Assembly: GCA_013400115.1 (NCBI GenBank)
Contig: VXBP01003488.1
Span: 62,001-126,000 of the forward strand
DNA: 64,000 nt
Source: Rhinopomastus cyanomelas
Taxonomy: Eukaryota > Chordata > Aves > Bucerotiformes > Rhinopomastidae
Direction of reading: 5' to 3'
The translations under genes were made by a program, and so were the position numbers. A model generated the notes under the pieces. That model saw only the letters and a program-made list of their open reading frames with translations. It searched no databases and was not told the origin of the DNA. Each line of letters begins with the position of its first letter. The stretch's first letter is position 1. This document shows, piece after piece, positions 23,390-34,762 of the stretch.

Positions 23390-26120
23390 AAAGCAAAGAG
23401 GCCAATAGTAGCCGTAACTTAGGGAGAAGCAGAACAGCGTGTTGATCTGTTTGAGTACCACCAGAGATATGATAGAAGAATATTCTCCGGCATGTTTCAG
23501 TGTCTTGTAGTCCTCACAGGCCCAGCCCACCTTAAAGGGCAGCGTTAAGTACCGAGTCACTTGGCAGGAAATCCTTAAAGATTTTAGTCTGAGAACAAGT
23601 CGGTGTCTCTGCGCAGAAATCCAGTCACGTCGGGTGTAACGTTTGCATTGCTCTGCCTGAAAAGCTCCAGTGAGCAGTCTTCTGTGCCAGCCGCACGGGG
23701 TCTGGAGCGTGAATGAGGCTGACGGATCCTTTTAGCTCTTGTGCGGAGCGTTTTGTGCGTTTCTTTGTGCATCTTCTGCCTGAAGGGAAACACTGCCTGG
23801 CACAACTGGGTGACAGAGGTTTCCTCGCCATCTCCAAGAATGCGGAGCCTTCACTGTGAGCTGAAAGGTGCCTGTGTGCATTGTTCCAGCGGGCACTGAT
23901 GCCCAAACTCCAGTAGAAGAACTTTCTTCCCGTCTCTGAAATGGTGTCAGACATCAGGTTTGTTGCCCTGGGAGAGTTCCCAGGGCTGAGGCTGTTACAG
24001 ACAGGCTGTGTTTCATCAGATCTGCTGTGCAGAACAGAGATCAGGAATATTTGTAGCCATTTTCCTCCACTTTTCTTCCTCCCGTCTGTGGCAGTACAAT
24101 CACACCAAGGGATTTGTATTTAACTTTCTTTGCAGTAGGGATTTCTGTGCTTGTTCTGCTTTGGAAGAAGTTTTAGGAAATCAGTGGGTGATGGGGCACT
24201 GGGATTGAGATTCCTCAGATTGGTGTTGCTTGTTTGAAACTTATGCTCAAAGATTGATTTAGAACCGTTATTTTTTGCCCCTGGTTTGCTGGGTGACTCT
24301 TTGAACCAGTGTCACCTCTTCGAAATTTTCTTTCTGAGTAGTCTGCTCTGCTCTGCACAGAGTCAGGTTTTTTCTTGCCTCTCTGACTTGCACTGTAGTT
24401 CAGTTTGGGCTTTGGGTCGGTTTCCATTCTCACTAAACCCCACTGTTTCACAGCGTTTGGCATTTTCCTTTTTTCAAGTTTCTTTGTCACAGGGGCAGCA
24501 AGAAAGCCTGGCAATAACATCCTTTAAATCTTTATTAAATCCACTTGTAGTAAAGCTATTAATAATCCTAGAAGCACTTTCCTTGAACAACTGTCACTTT
24601 CAGCACTCGTTTTTCAAGTAAAAAGGCATTTGAAGTCCATTTCATTTTCATAATCTCCATTTAAATGCAGTCCCTGAGCACACAAATGATAACTGGGTAC
24701 CCAGTTTACTGGTGCGGGAGTGCTGGGGGTTTGGTGCTGGCGGAACGTGCATTAAATCAACTATGAGTTCTCCTGTTTGATCTGTAAAGGCCTCTCTGCA
24801 GGCTCTTTGGAGATTTAAGGTTATGGTAATAGGCCTGACTTAGTTTGCAAATATCAGGCCTGGCTAAGCTGAATTTGTCTGTGAAAGCCAAACCATAAAC
24901 AAGATCTGACCACCTGAAGAGCCTTTCATCACCATTAGGAGCCTGAGAAATAGTTCCAGGCAGAACTGGTGCAATGCATCAGTAGAACTTTATTGTTTCT
25001 TGATTTCTAGGAAGTTTTAAAACAAATCTCTTGCGATAAAGTCTCCTTTGGTGAAATGATTTGGCATTTCCCAGGTACTGAAGTGTAGGGTGTGCAGAAA
25101 AGGGTGTCACTGTCCCTGCTGTGTTTGCCCTGCTCTCCTGTCACAGCCATTCAAACCGTTAACCAGTTGGACACACCCAAATAATAAACAGGTGTCTTGG
25201 AATCTCTGCTGCTTCCCAGGGATTCATCTCAGAAGAGCAGTGCACAGGGTTGTTTCTATGCTGGGAAGACAGACGTACTGAGCAGTTGCTTTTTTGCATG
25301 ATCAGTGTTTTAGAGGTGTTCAGCAACAAGTTCTGCAGCACTTCCCTCATGCAGTGATCACTTCTCGCTCACGGGGCTCTGTTCTGTTGATGAGTTTGAG
25401 ACTCGGAGCTCTTGACTAGAGCCAGTCTTTGTGCTGCGACAGCTCTTTGCATAGCAGGAGCTTTTGGCTGCTTCAGTGGTGAAATTGTACAGTAATTGCA
25501 CTTGGTTGTCCAACTTGGTTCCTTCAGTTTGTCCTACACTGAGCACAGAAAGAGCACGAGACTGTTCCACTCGGTGGTTTTATTCAATTCACAACAAAAA
25601 ATGTCAATCTGCATGCTCAAAATTTAAGACATATTTATTTTTCAGGGGTAGACGAGGTGTTCTTCAGCGAGCCCTCCTATTTCTATTCCAAGAACAGTCT
25701 CCCAATCCTTATTGTGGCAGAGGTGAACTCTTTTTATAAAGATACTCCTCTGTAAATATTGATTATGGGAACTTCTGTGCACCAAATTACAGCCTGTCTG
25801 TGCCAGGGTGTGATTCACCTCCTGCTACATGGTGGTTGTCACCCAGGAGTCTGGCACCCGTGTTACTTTTTATAGCTTTGACTTCAATACACAGGTTTTT
25901 TTTCTTCTCCTCCATTCCTCTCATAGAAATTCTGAGTCCCAAGACAGCTTAAAATCCTCCCGTGGGTTGTTGAGGCTTCAAAATGACAGTTTGTTCCTCC
26001 TGGAAAGAAGTTGGAGGTGGTGGATCTGAATGTTCACCTGGGTGATGGGACAAGGAGGCCCTCCAAGTGAGTCAGAATTGTTGGTGTTCTTTGTATTCCC
26101 CTCAAACACAGCTGGGTTCT
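23390..26120. other. unique non-coding DNA, 2.7 kb
   Basis: Several frames of 60-123 codons occur, but none shows a known motif, and the 123-codon minus frame overlaps the CR1 just upstream. A unique, moderately AT-rich part at 24640-24900 has no repeats. No further feature was seen. Confidence 0.5.
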
Positions 26121-26545
26121 GAGTCACAGAATCTCTTTGGTTGGAAGAGGAGACCTTTAGGATCATCAAGTCCAACCTTTGAGCCAGCACTGCCAGTCCC
26201 TGAGCACCAGATCCACACATTGTTAAATCCCTCCAGGGCTGGGGACTCCAGCACTGCCCAGAGCAGCCTGTCCCAATGTCCAATGACCCTTTCAGTGAAG
26301 AAGGTTTTCCCAACATTCAGCCTAAATCTCATGTTGTGCCGCTTGCAGCCATTTCCTCTGGTCCTATTGTTTGCCACCAGGGAGAAGTTGTCCCCATCCT
26401 TTCTCCAGCCTCTTGTCAGGTAGTCACAGAGAGTGGGAAGGGCTCCCTTCAGCCTCCTTTTCTTCAAGTTGAATCCCCTCCTCCCAGTTTCCCCAACTGC
26501 TTCTCACAGGACTTGTGCTCGAGACTCATCCTGGCTGTGACTCCA
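26121..26545 (-). mobile_element. CR1 LINE, 5'-truncated, type D-like, with most of the RT tail open
   Basis: The minus-strand 3' end is at 26121 (GAGTCACAGAATC). A minus frame of 121 codons (26102-26467) carries KKRRLKGALPTLCDYL, then NNRTRGNGCK, GKTFFTERVIGHWDRL and ESPALE, the C-terminal CR1 RT order. The element continues 5' through the SCEKQLG-like region to about 26545. It is related to the copy at 7520-7885. Confidence 0.94.
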
Positions 26546-28102
26546 TGCAGACACTGTGAGGAATGATGTCCTACTCCCAAGTTAGCAAGTGCTGCTGCTC
26601 AGCACCTCCTGAATGACAGTCAGAACGTGGATGCTGTAGCTCTGTTCTCCCGTTTGTGGTTTATTGTAGTTACCAGTTGGTTTGTGGATGTTTCTGAATG
26701 GTACCATATGAGGATGGGAGAGACCAGCTCCATTTGCCTTTTCACTGCAGGTCCTACACATCCTGTGCTTGTTACGTTCTCAAAACTTAATGAGGAAGCA
26801 ACTTTTTAGTCCAGTGGGGCCCATTTTAGAGTTCATATCTGTACTGCTGTGATTTCAGTGATGGTTTCTTGGTGGCCAGGGGCATTAAAGCACAAACCAT
26901 TGCTGGCTGTGCTCTCCCAACTCTCCAGGATTAATTATCCCAGAACTACTGCCAAGATAGAATTGATTTGTTTTTTCAGGGAAATGGTGGGAACATCTTA
27001 CAGCTCATTTTTCTAGCCCACGGGTCTAACAACTTCTCGTATTCCCTCTCCCACCAAACTGATACTGTGGTGTGGTGGGAGTTGATGTTGGGGCTGGAAC
27101 TCAGAGCAGCAACACCCTTTGCTGAGTGTCCTTTTCCTTTGACTGCAGCTCTTCTCCGTTTTCTTGCTTCTTGGGTGCTGTTCTCCATGCAAAACTAATG
27201 AAAAATTTGCTGAAAGATTCCCCAAGCTCTTTCTCAATCTTCTTTTATTTTCTTCTGGTGCTTCTTAGGTTTATTATCGTTTTAAACACTTAGATTATAC
27301 CCACAAGGAAAGCAATTAACCAGAATCTGAGCATCAATGGATTGTAATGAGAGAAAATTAGATTTGTCTTTCATCTTCTTTTCTTTTCCACTGGAGAAAA
27401 AAAAAAGGGAGGTTAAAAAAGTGTAACCTCTTCTTCACATTCAAAACAGCCATTTTATTCTCATTTAACTGTGCTCTCTGTTGAAAAGCTTGCAGTTGTC
27501 TTCGAAAAGTTGCTCTTTGAGAAAATACAGAAAGTCTTTAAAACAGAGGCCATGTTTGTCCAGTTTTTAACAAAAGGAGTGATTTTCCATGAAAAGGTCA
27601 TCAGAACAGTGAATATTGAGTTGTGTTTGTGTCATATTCTATCGAGGGGAGCCTGAATCAATCCCTAACATCACAAAACTAGCCAAAGCTTCGAGCTATG
27701 GTGGCTGCAAGATATCGAATAGCAGTCTCCATGAATTTCACTCGGAGGCTCCCAAGCTGGAATATTCATGTGTTTGTGATGTGGGAGTCTAAGAAAGGTT
27801 GCAGATACAGAACTGGGACTGATCAAATCACCTCCCTGCAGTAAAGACAAGGCGCTTTCCCTGCGCGGTGGGAAGTTTCAGCCCTGTTTGGAAGGAAGGA
27901 TGATGCATATTCATATTAGTTGATTGTGTCCCTTCCGGAGAGTAGACACTTCTGCACAGCACAGGGTAAGTGTGGCCTCAGCCCTCCTACCACACCTCAG
28001 TTATTTGGAGGGTGCCAGCCCTTTACAAGGCTGTGATAACTAACTGCACCCTGGCTGGTGTCAGCACTGGTGTGGCCAGCAGGACCAGCGCAGGGATCAT
28101 GC
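26546..28102. other. unique DNA with a possible conserved non-coding segment
   Basis: An A run (10 A) is at 27397-27406. Unique sequence at 27640-27920 lacks repeats and contains ATGCATATTCAT at 27903-27914, which resembles a palindromic POU-factor site. No coding frame has a recognisable product. Confidence 0.4.
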
Positions 28103-28595
28103 CCCTGTACTGGGCAGTGAGGGGGCCCTACTTTGAATCCTGGGGTCAGGTCTGGGTCCCTCACTCAGTGCCAGAAGGACATTGATGGGCTGGAGTGGGT
28201 CCAGAGAAGGATAGTGGGGCTGGGGAAGGGGCTGGAGCACCAGTGCTGTGAGGAGCGGCTGGGGGAACTGAGAAGGGTTGAACTGGAGAAAAGGAGGCTT
28301 GGAGGGGGGGGAACATATCAACTCTCTAAAATTCGGGAGGTTGGAATGAGCTGGGGATCGATCTCCCCAGGAACAAGCAACAGAATGAGAGGAAATGTCT
28401 GTAAGTTGCACCAGGGGAGGTTGAGGTCGGCCCTGAGGAATGATTTCTTTCCCAGAAGGCTTCCCTTGGCCTGGCCCAGGCTGCCCAGGGCAGCAGAGGA
28501 GTCCCCATCCCTAAAGGAGTTGCAGAGCTGTGGGAATGTGGGGTGAGAGGCTTGTGGTGAGTTCAGAGCTTGATCTCCTTCAGGGTAAAGGAGTT
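28103..28595 (+). mobile_element. CR1 LINE, 5'- and 3'-degraded, type D-like
   Basis: It starts in the RPHLE-equivalent block (TGTACTGGGCAGTGAGGGG) and continues over QRRIVGLGKGLEHQCCEERLGELRR, LEKRRLGG and MRGN-CKL to LPLAWPRLPRAAEESPSL, with a 137-codon frame at 28133-28546. A run of eight G at 28304-28311 sits where the GDL codons should be. The expected tail after GTTGCAGAGCTGTGGGAATGTGG is unrecognisable and no octamer is seen, so the 3' end is lost. Confidence 0.9.
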
Positions 28596-29304
28596 TCTTA
28601 CAAAGCACTGTCTGGGAAGGGGAAACAGGACATTTTATGTTAACAGGGGAATGAAAAATGTGAAGAGGAAGAATTAGGATAAAGGGCTGTGGAACTGATG
28701 TTTTAGTAAAGGAAAACAGAGGAAGAATAAAGTGACAGCAGGACAGTTGAAAGATGTGGATGGGAAAGCAGGGGAGGATAAGGTGGAGAGCAGAAAACAT
28801 GAAAGAATAGGAGCTTCAAGAGGAAATGTGATGGAGTAATGACCTGGCAAAGTGAAAGAGATGTGAATAGTGAAAGCTTGGTGGGCTCCTGGTTTGGCTC
28901 ATTGGATGTGGCTGAGAGTGAAGTTTTAACTCAGGTGGAGGAGGAACAATTCTGAAAATGTCTTCTAGCACTGTGACAAAGAAGGGAGACGTTGTGAAGA
29001 GTCGCTAAAAGGGACCTCATGCTGCAGCAGCATCCCTGCAGAATCCAGCTTCAGTCAGTGCAGGGCTTCACCGAGACTCGGCACCTGACTTGGTTATCAG
29101 TCTATTGCTAATCTCTAAAGAAGTAGTATATGTTGTTTTCTGGGTAAACATTAACAGCCTGGTCTGATGCTTTGTGATGGCAGGTTCTGAGTGGTGAGAT
29201 GGGTCTCCTTAGTAATTTTTGAGTAGTTATCATCATCTGTCTTTTGCAGACCTCCAGTGAGAGGTGTCCCTGCCCATGGGAGGCAGTTGGAATTAGTCAT
29301 AGAA
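28596..29304. other. unique, strongly purine-biased block
   Basis: From about 28610 to 28880 the + strand is dominated by A and G (GAAGAGGAAGAATTAGG-like text), with few C or T. The complementary pyrimidine bias removes stop codons on the minus strand and explains the 160-codon minus frame at 28318-28800. No gene is inferred. Confidence 0.6.
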
Positions 29305-29375
29305 CAGAATCATAGAATGCTTGGGTTGGAAAAGACCTTAAGATCATTAAATCCAACCCCTCATCAAGTCAATCT
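29305..29375 (-). mobile_element. CR1 LINE 3'-tail fragment
   Basis: Minus-strand tail: AGAATCATAGAATG, then GGGTTGGAAAAGACCTTAAGATCATTAAATCC. Only about 70 bp remain. It is paired with an opposite-strand tail 55 bp away. Confidence 0.85.
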
Positions 29376-29429
29376 GTCTAGTTCCACTAACTCAATTTAA
29401 GGTATTTGTGGTTTTTCACTGTCTTGGGC

Positions 29430-29477
29430 TTAGTCAATCTCTGAAGTCCCTTCCAACCTAAACTATTCTATGATTTT
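29430..29477 (+). mobile_element. CR1 LINE 3'-tail fragment, inverted relative to its neighbour
   Basis: GGGCTTAGTCAATCTCTGAAG, then TCCCTTCCAACCTAAACTATTCTATGATT: a plus-strand CR1 tail end with its octamer. Together with 29305-29375 it forms a small inverted repeat with both 3' ends outward. Confidence 0.75.
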
Positions 29478-31179
29478 CCTGTGAAGAAATCAGCAGTGTC
29501 CTTCAGTCATTAGACTAGAACTGAGAGAACGTAAAGATGGGGCTGCCTAAATCCCGCAGTGTTTGCTAACTTTACCATCTGCAACAGGCAGTGATAGAGA
29601 AGACAAAAAAAATCTGTGTTTCTCTCCTTGCAGCTGTCTTGGGGGATATTTTAATTAAAAGCTTTCATCTGAGGGGGTACTGAGGTGAGAGAGAGGCAGA
29701 ATCATTACTAGAATTATTACAGCATATTCCTGTGAGTCACATCATGCTTGGCTCGTCTGGGAAACAGCAGCATCTTGCTCATTTTATGGCTGGAGAAAAA
29801 AGGAAACTGGAGCCCTTCGTGTTTGAGCGTTTAGATAGTGGAGGTGTGACAACCTCTTGCTGGGTGCTGGATGGAATTGCCACCTCTTGGAGAGGGTCTG
29901 GAGTTAGGTCATCCCTGCTGCAGAGGATGGCCTATGTGATCCTGTTATATATCTTTAGGCAATGTTCAGGTGAGCTGGTCCGATGGGCTGGGCTACCAAC
30001 AGAGCTAGTATTGGACTCACATTTGTGTGACGAAAGAGAGGGTCAGCTTGTGTGTGAAGAGCAGCTGGTTGAAAAGGGGCTTGAGGACATGTGGAGTGAT
30101 GCTCCAAAATGAGAGGGATGGACAGATGATGGAAGCACTTGAAGTTTTTCAGCTACTGTGCTGAAAAAAACCCTTGAATGCTCAAATAACTTTGCATGAT
30201 GGTCTTTGTCTCCTTGTTACTGTGAACTTCCTGCTCTGGAGAAAAGGTGGCTCCCATAGGTGCTGCCCTTTGGAGGCCAAGAAGCTGCTGTTTTGGAGGA
30301 CTCTGATCCTGTTGTAGTGAAACATGCCCATGACAATTGCCATTTGATCTGGGCTCCAGTTACTCAAACCTTTTGAGTCCAGACTTCACCACCTTCCACC
30401 ACGGAATGTCTCAGACTGTGGCTCCTCTTCATTGGCTGGGCAGTCCGGATGCATCATCGAACTTCAGTGACAACACAACATTTCTCTCTCCCTCTCTGTT
30501 ATTAAAGGTGGCAGAGACCTTTACAGTGGTGCCAGGTTCCTACCCACCTTCTCTTTTCCCTGAACCTGCTTCTGGTTTCCCCAAGTGTGAGATTACTGTA
30601 CTTTGCCTTCCTCTGTCATGTTGCTGTTCCTCATCCCTCAGGACATTCTCTTGTCCCAGTAGCTTCTCCTGTGTTTTCTCCAGGCTTGGGAGAAACAGGT
30701 TTTAAAGTCCTGATCCAAAACTGAAGGGGACACAAGTCCAAGGCATGAGCTGCCCCTGAGCAGCTGGGAGGCTGGTGATCTATTTCTACATTGCCAGCTT
30801 CTGAAGATATAAATATTTAGCAGAGCTCGTGGTTTCTTTTGTAACACAGAGATCTCTTTGAGGGGAGGATGTTCGCAGTATGTGCTTCCTCCCCGTCCCT
30901 CACTCCCCAGAAGGCTGAGAGGTTGCTGGGGCTAACTAGGAGCAGGTGGATCGTGCAGACACGCCTTGGACGTGGTGCTGCAGAGCAGCTCTACAAGCTC
31001 CAACTTGTACGGAGTGGCAGCTTGCTGGGATGGTTTGACAGAGAAAGAAAAGCAGTGTGGGAATACCGGACTTAATCTCTTCAGCATCAGCTTCATGAGG
31101 CTGGTTCCTCTGTGCTCTGCAGTATGGTGTCACCAGCAGTGCCGAGCAGGGTGGGCCTGTTTCTCCTGCTCGTGGTAGG
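29478..31179. other. unique non-coding DNA
   Basis: Frames of 122-126 codons at 29732-30112 and 30337-30705 on + have no recognisable motif, composition bias or splice context. No repeat was identified. Confidence 0.5.
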
Positions 31180-31240
31180 GATTCATGGTTGACTTGAGAA
31201 TCCTGAAGGTCTTTTCCAGCCTTAACGATTCTGTTCTGTG
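31180..31240 (+). mobile_element. CR1 LINE 3'-tail fragment
   Basis: GGTTGACTTGAGAATCCTGAAGG, then TCTTTTCCAGCCTTAACGATTCTGTTCTGTG: a diverged final 60 bp of CR1. No upstream CR1 sequence was recognised. Confidence 0.75.
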
Positions 31241-32971
31241 GATTCCACTGGTGAAGATCATAGTTTGCGCTGCGTGTCCCATGCAGGTTTTAAAGCTGGG
31301 TAGTGGCTCCTTAGCTGCCTCTTCCCATGTCATTTCTAGTCAGAAATGACAGCCTGTTGTAGTTGTGCACTTGAATGTTTCACAGTGCAGAACTGGGATA
31401 AGAGAGGATTGAAATTGTTGGCGTGGGTTCATCTGTGGATGTGCCAGTCACAAACCATGTTGTGTAGTGTGGGTGCTGCTGGTCTGTGTGCTGCTACAGC
31501 ACCTGCAGTGGGACTGATGGCTCAGCTCAGTCTCAGGTGTAGGAGGACGCTGGTCATTCTTCATTCTTGCTTGGCACCTCCAGCAGTAGCTGGGGAGCGC
31601 TCCTTTAACAGCCTGTGCTGCAGCAAATGTTGTGCTTTGACACTGAAAGAAAAGGTGGGGTTGGGAGCTGAGGATGCCCTGTGTTCTGTACCCGGTGTGC
31701 AAGGAGATAGTTGCCCTCTTCTCCATCACCTTCTCACAGCCTTGATCTGTGGGCTGGGTGTTTTCCTGAGATGCTAAACTGATCTCATCTTTCCCCTGGT
31801 ACCACAAGCACACTTCCTGCAGCTTATTTGTATAGAAATCAGTTACCTGCCTGAGAAGGTTAGCTGATCACCAGCAAAACAGGATCTATACCAAGGAATG
31901 CAGCCTGGCAGTGGCTGCCACAGAGATGTAATACAGCAGAGCTTCTGAATGGCCTTTGAAGATGATTAATTGTGGAGGTGTGCAGGAGAGGCAGCAGACC
32001 TCTATGGTAAACAGAGCCTGGAGCATAGCGTTCAAACGCGAGGATGCGCAGCAGTGAGAACTGCTTTTGGACAGGGGTTGGATGGTGTCTGCTGCAGCCG
32101 GTATTGTCCTCGTGAGGAAGATCTAGCTTAGTCCAGCCCTTCAGAAATTTGCTCAGCCATCTGAAGGAGTGTCTGGCATGGTGAGAGCTGGAAAGGCTTT
32201 TGCAGGTGTTTGGCACTTGGGAATTGCTGTCTGGTTTCTGTCTTGTGATTCATCAGTTCTTTTTGATATAGGAACCCCTCATTTTTTCCTACAGTGTCAG
32301 ATCGAACAGGCCATGAGTGACCGTGCTCCGTGGCATGGAGAAGGCAAATGTCCTGTCACACGCTTGGGTAGAGAGCAGTGTGTGCCCCATGTCATCAATT
32401 AGCAATGAAATAGTTCTCCTCTTGGACTAGCAGCAAGGTTTTCTCTTAAATATTTCAGTTCCTGGTGTTCCATCTGTCCAGCTGCTCTGTATTCCCTGAA
32501 CTTCCTTGAGCAGCACTTTGGCTGAAAACGTGGCTGGAATACAGTGTGTGAGTGGTGTTGCTTCACATCGTCTGTTCAACCACAGATCTAAACACTGAGT
32601 ATTTCTCCCATTAAACTAATTTACCTTTGGAATCAGCAGCAGTCCTACAGCAGCTCGTCAAGCATCCATTATTAATTGCAATCCATTTTTAATTGAAGGA
32701 AAAAGGGTGCTGAGAGCAGGGGGTGAAGGCTGTCTTGCAGCATCCCTTTCTCTTTGCCTGAATAAACTCAAGCGATTGAAGAGGTGAAGTTTAATTCCAC
32801 GCTGTTTTACCTTTTTAGAGGAAAATATTAATCTATATTTATTTGTACATTTATAAATTACATATTTATTTATAAAGAAAAATATTCTTATATTTTTATT
32901 CTTCAAGCACTGATATTCAGGAAAGGAGTGTGAAAGTGCCCAGGACAGCTTCTGCTTTACCATTATTCATC
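31241..32971. other. unique DNA with an AT-rich 3' part
   Basis: The part at 32560-32700 is unique and carries several TAAT-type cores (ATTAAACTAATTTACC, ATTATTAATTGC, TTTTTAATTGAAGG). The part at 32820-32900 is extremely AT-rich (repeated TTTATTTGTAC and ATATTTATTTATAAAG). Frames of 118-143 codons at 31346-32216 show no family resemblance. Confidence 0.45.
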
Positions 32972-33509
32972 TGGAATGGTGTGTCCAGTTCTGGGCCCCT
33001 CAGTTCCAGAAGGACACAGAGCTGTTTGAGAGAGTCCAGCGCAGAGCCACAAACATGGTGAAGGGAGTAGAACATTTCTCTGGTGAGGAAAGGCTGAGGG
33101 AGCTGGGTCTCTTTAGCTTGGAGAAAGACTGAGGGGTGACCCCACTAGTCTTGATAAATATGTGAAGAGTGGGTGTCAAGAGGATGGAGTCAGGATCTTC
33201 TCAGTAGCATCCAATAATAGGACAAGAGGCAACGGGTGTCAGCTGGAACAGAGGAGGTTCCACATCAAGATGAGAAGGAACTTCTTCCCAGTGAGGGTGA
33301 CAGAGCACTGGAATGGGCTGCCAGGGAGGAGGGTGTGTGGTGGGGGTGTTGGGGTGGGGTCTCCTTCTCTGGAGATGGTTAAAACCTGCCTTGTCATGTT
33401 TCTGTGCAGCTTGATGTAGGGGATCCTGTTGATCCTGCTATGGCACGGGGGATTGTACTAGATGATCTTTTGAGTTCCCTTCCAATCCCTGACATTCTGT
33501 GATTCTGTG
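32972..33509 (+). mobile_element. CR1 LINE, 5'-truncated, type A, with G-rich insertion
   Basis: The order is GTGTCCAGTTCTGGGCCCC, ERVQRRATNMVKG, ERLRELGLFSLEK, then a frame break near 33127 where bases of the KRRLRG codons are missing. The rest continues as 85 codons (33162-33419) with RRNFFPVRVTEHWNGLPG. A G-rich segment replaces the expected VVESPS junction at about 33324-33359. The tail has GATCCTGCTATGGCACGGGG, GATGATCTTTTGAG and ends in two octamers, ATTCTGTGATTCTGTG. It is the sister copy of 5762-6291. Confidence 0.95.
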
Positions 33510-34186
33510 AGTGTCTGAAATGGAGATTTTCAGTTTATTGAAGTTTTAGTTTGGTAGCAGCAAGCAGAATCGTCTGTAAGTTCAGTTATCGTTCCTGTGA
33601 GCTGTATCAAGCTGGAAGTTAGTGAGTTGGTCGTGGGTGCAACTGTGTCATGGAGCTGCTTTCCAGATTGGAGATTTGTTGTTAAATTTCATTCTGCTCT
33701 ATCCTCTGTTACCCCAAGGATTAAGAGATAAAGTGTCTCCAAGCCCATTGCTAATTTAACAGCAAATTGGAGCTTGCAGTTAGTGATAGCAGTCTGCTCT
33801 CTGCTCCTAATTAAAAAAAAACCTACAATTTTGGTCAAAATTTTAATTTTGTTTTGCTACTATTATGATAATTTCAGCCCTAAATAAGGATGAAGTGTAA
33901 CTGACTGGAGACCAGATCTCATCTGCCTCAGAGTAATGATCCATTACTGTCAAAACTTGTCTCCAGCAGCAGTCACAGAGCTCGTGTGCAGTAAAACTTA
34001 GCTTACAGCCCAGAGCAGCTTAGTTTTGAGCCTGATTCTTCTAAGGGTGTCTGAAAGACTGTTGTAGAATGTGAGGGCTGGGTGTGCAGGCAGCATTTCT
34101 GAATAACGAGTGAGTTCTTGTTAGCTGGGGAGTACATCAGTAGTTACTGTTCTGCTGTAGAATCTAGAGCCCCAGTCTTGAGAACA
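33510..34186. other. AT-rich unique DNA between CR1 copies
   Basis: A run of nine A (near 33813-33821) is followed by an AT-rich stretch to about 33890. No gene or repeat was recognised. Confidence 0.5.
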
Positions 34187-34762
34187 GTCACAGAATCATC
34201 AAATGTTTTAGGTTGGAAGGGACCTTAAAGATCACCCAGTACCAACTCCCTGCCATGGGCAGTGACACCTCTCATCAGACCAGGTTGCCTAGAGTCCCAT
34301 CCAACCTGGCCTTGAACACTTCCAGTGATGGAGCAGCCACAGCCTCCTTGGGCAACCTGTTCCAGGGCCTCAGCACCCTCACAGGGAGGAATTTCTGCCT
34401 CAGATCTTACTAAATCTGCCCTCTTTTATCTTGAACCAAGCCCTCTTGTCTTACCCACCAGAGTCCCTTGGAAGAAGTCCCTCTCTAGCTTTCCTGTAGC
34501 CCCTTCAGGTACTGGAAGCTGCTAGACGGTCTCCCCTGGAGCCTTCTCTAGGCTGAACAGCACCAATTCCCTCAGTCTCTCCAGAGCAGAGGGGCTCTAG
34601 CCCTCTGATCATCCTTGTGGCCTCCTTGGGAGTTGCTCCAACAGCTCCAGGTCCTTCTTATGTTGGGAACTCCATAAGTGGCCACAGGACTCCAGGTGAA
34701 GTCTCTCAGTAGCATGGGGAGAATAACCTTTGTCTTGACCTGCTGGTGCCACTTTTGATCAA
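34187..34762 (-). mobile_element. CR1 LINE, 5'-truncated, type C, extended copy
   Basis: The minus-strand 3' end is CAGAATCATC with GGTTGGAAGGGACCTTAAAGATCACCC. Type C marks are CATGGGCAGTGACACCTCTCATC and TTCCAGTGATGGAGCAGCC. It reaches upstream through the RT tail, the SLERAPGE/ERLRELVLL region and the CPVATYGVPNIRRTWSCW-like thumb part, to about the LTRSTGG codons near 34762. With about 575 bp it is the longest minus-strand copy. A 147-codon minus frame at 34572-35015 overlaps its 5' end but runs on into unique DNA, so it is not an element protein. Confidence 0.93.

Noticed and set aside
28318..28800. 160-codon minus frame
   Set aside because: Produced by the purine-biased block and the antisense of a CR1 copy.
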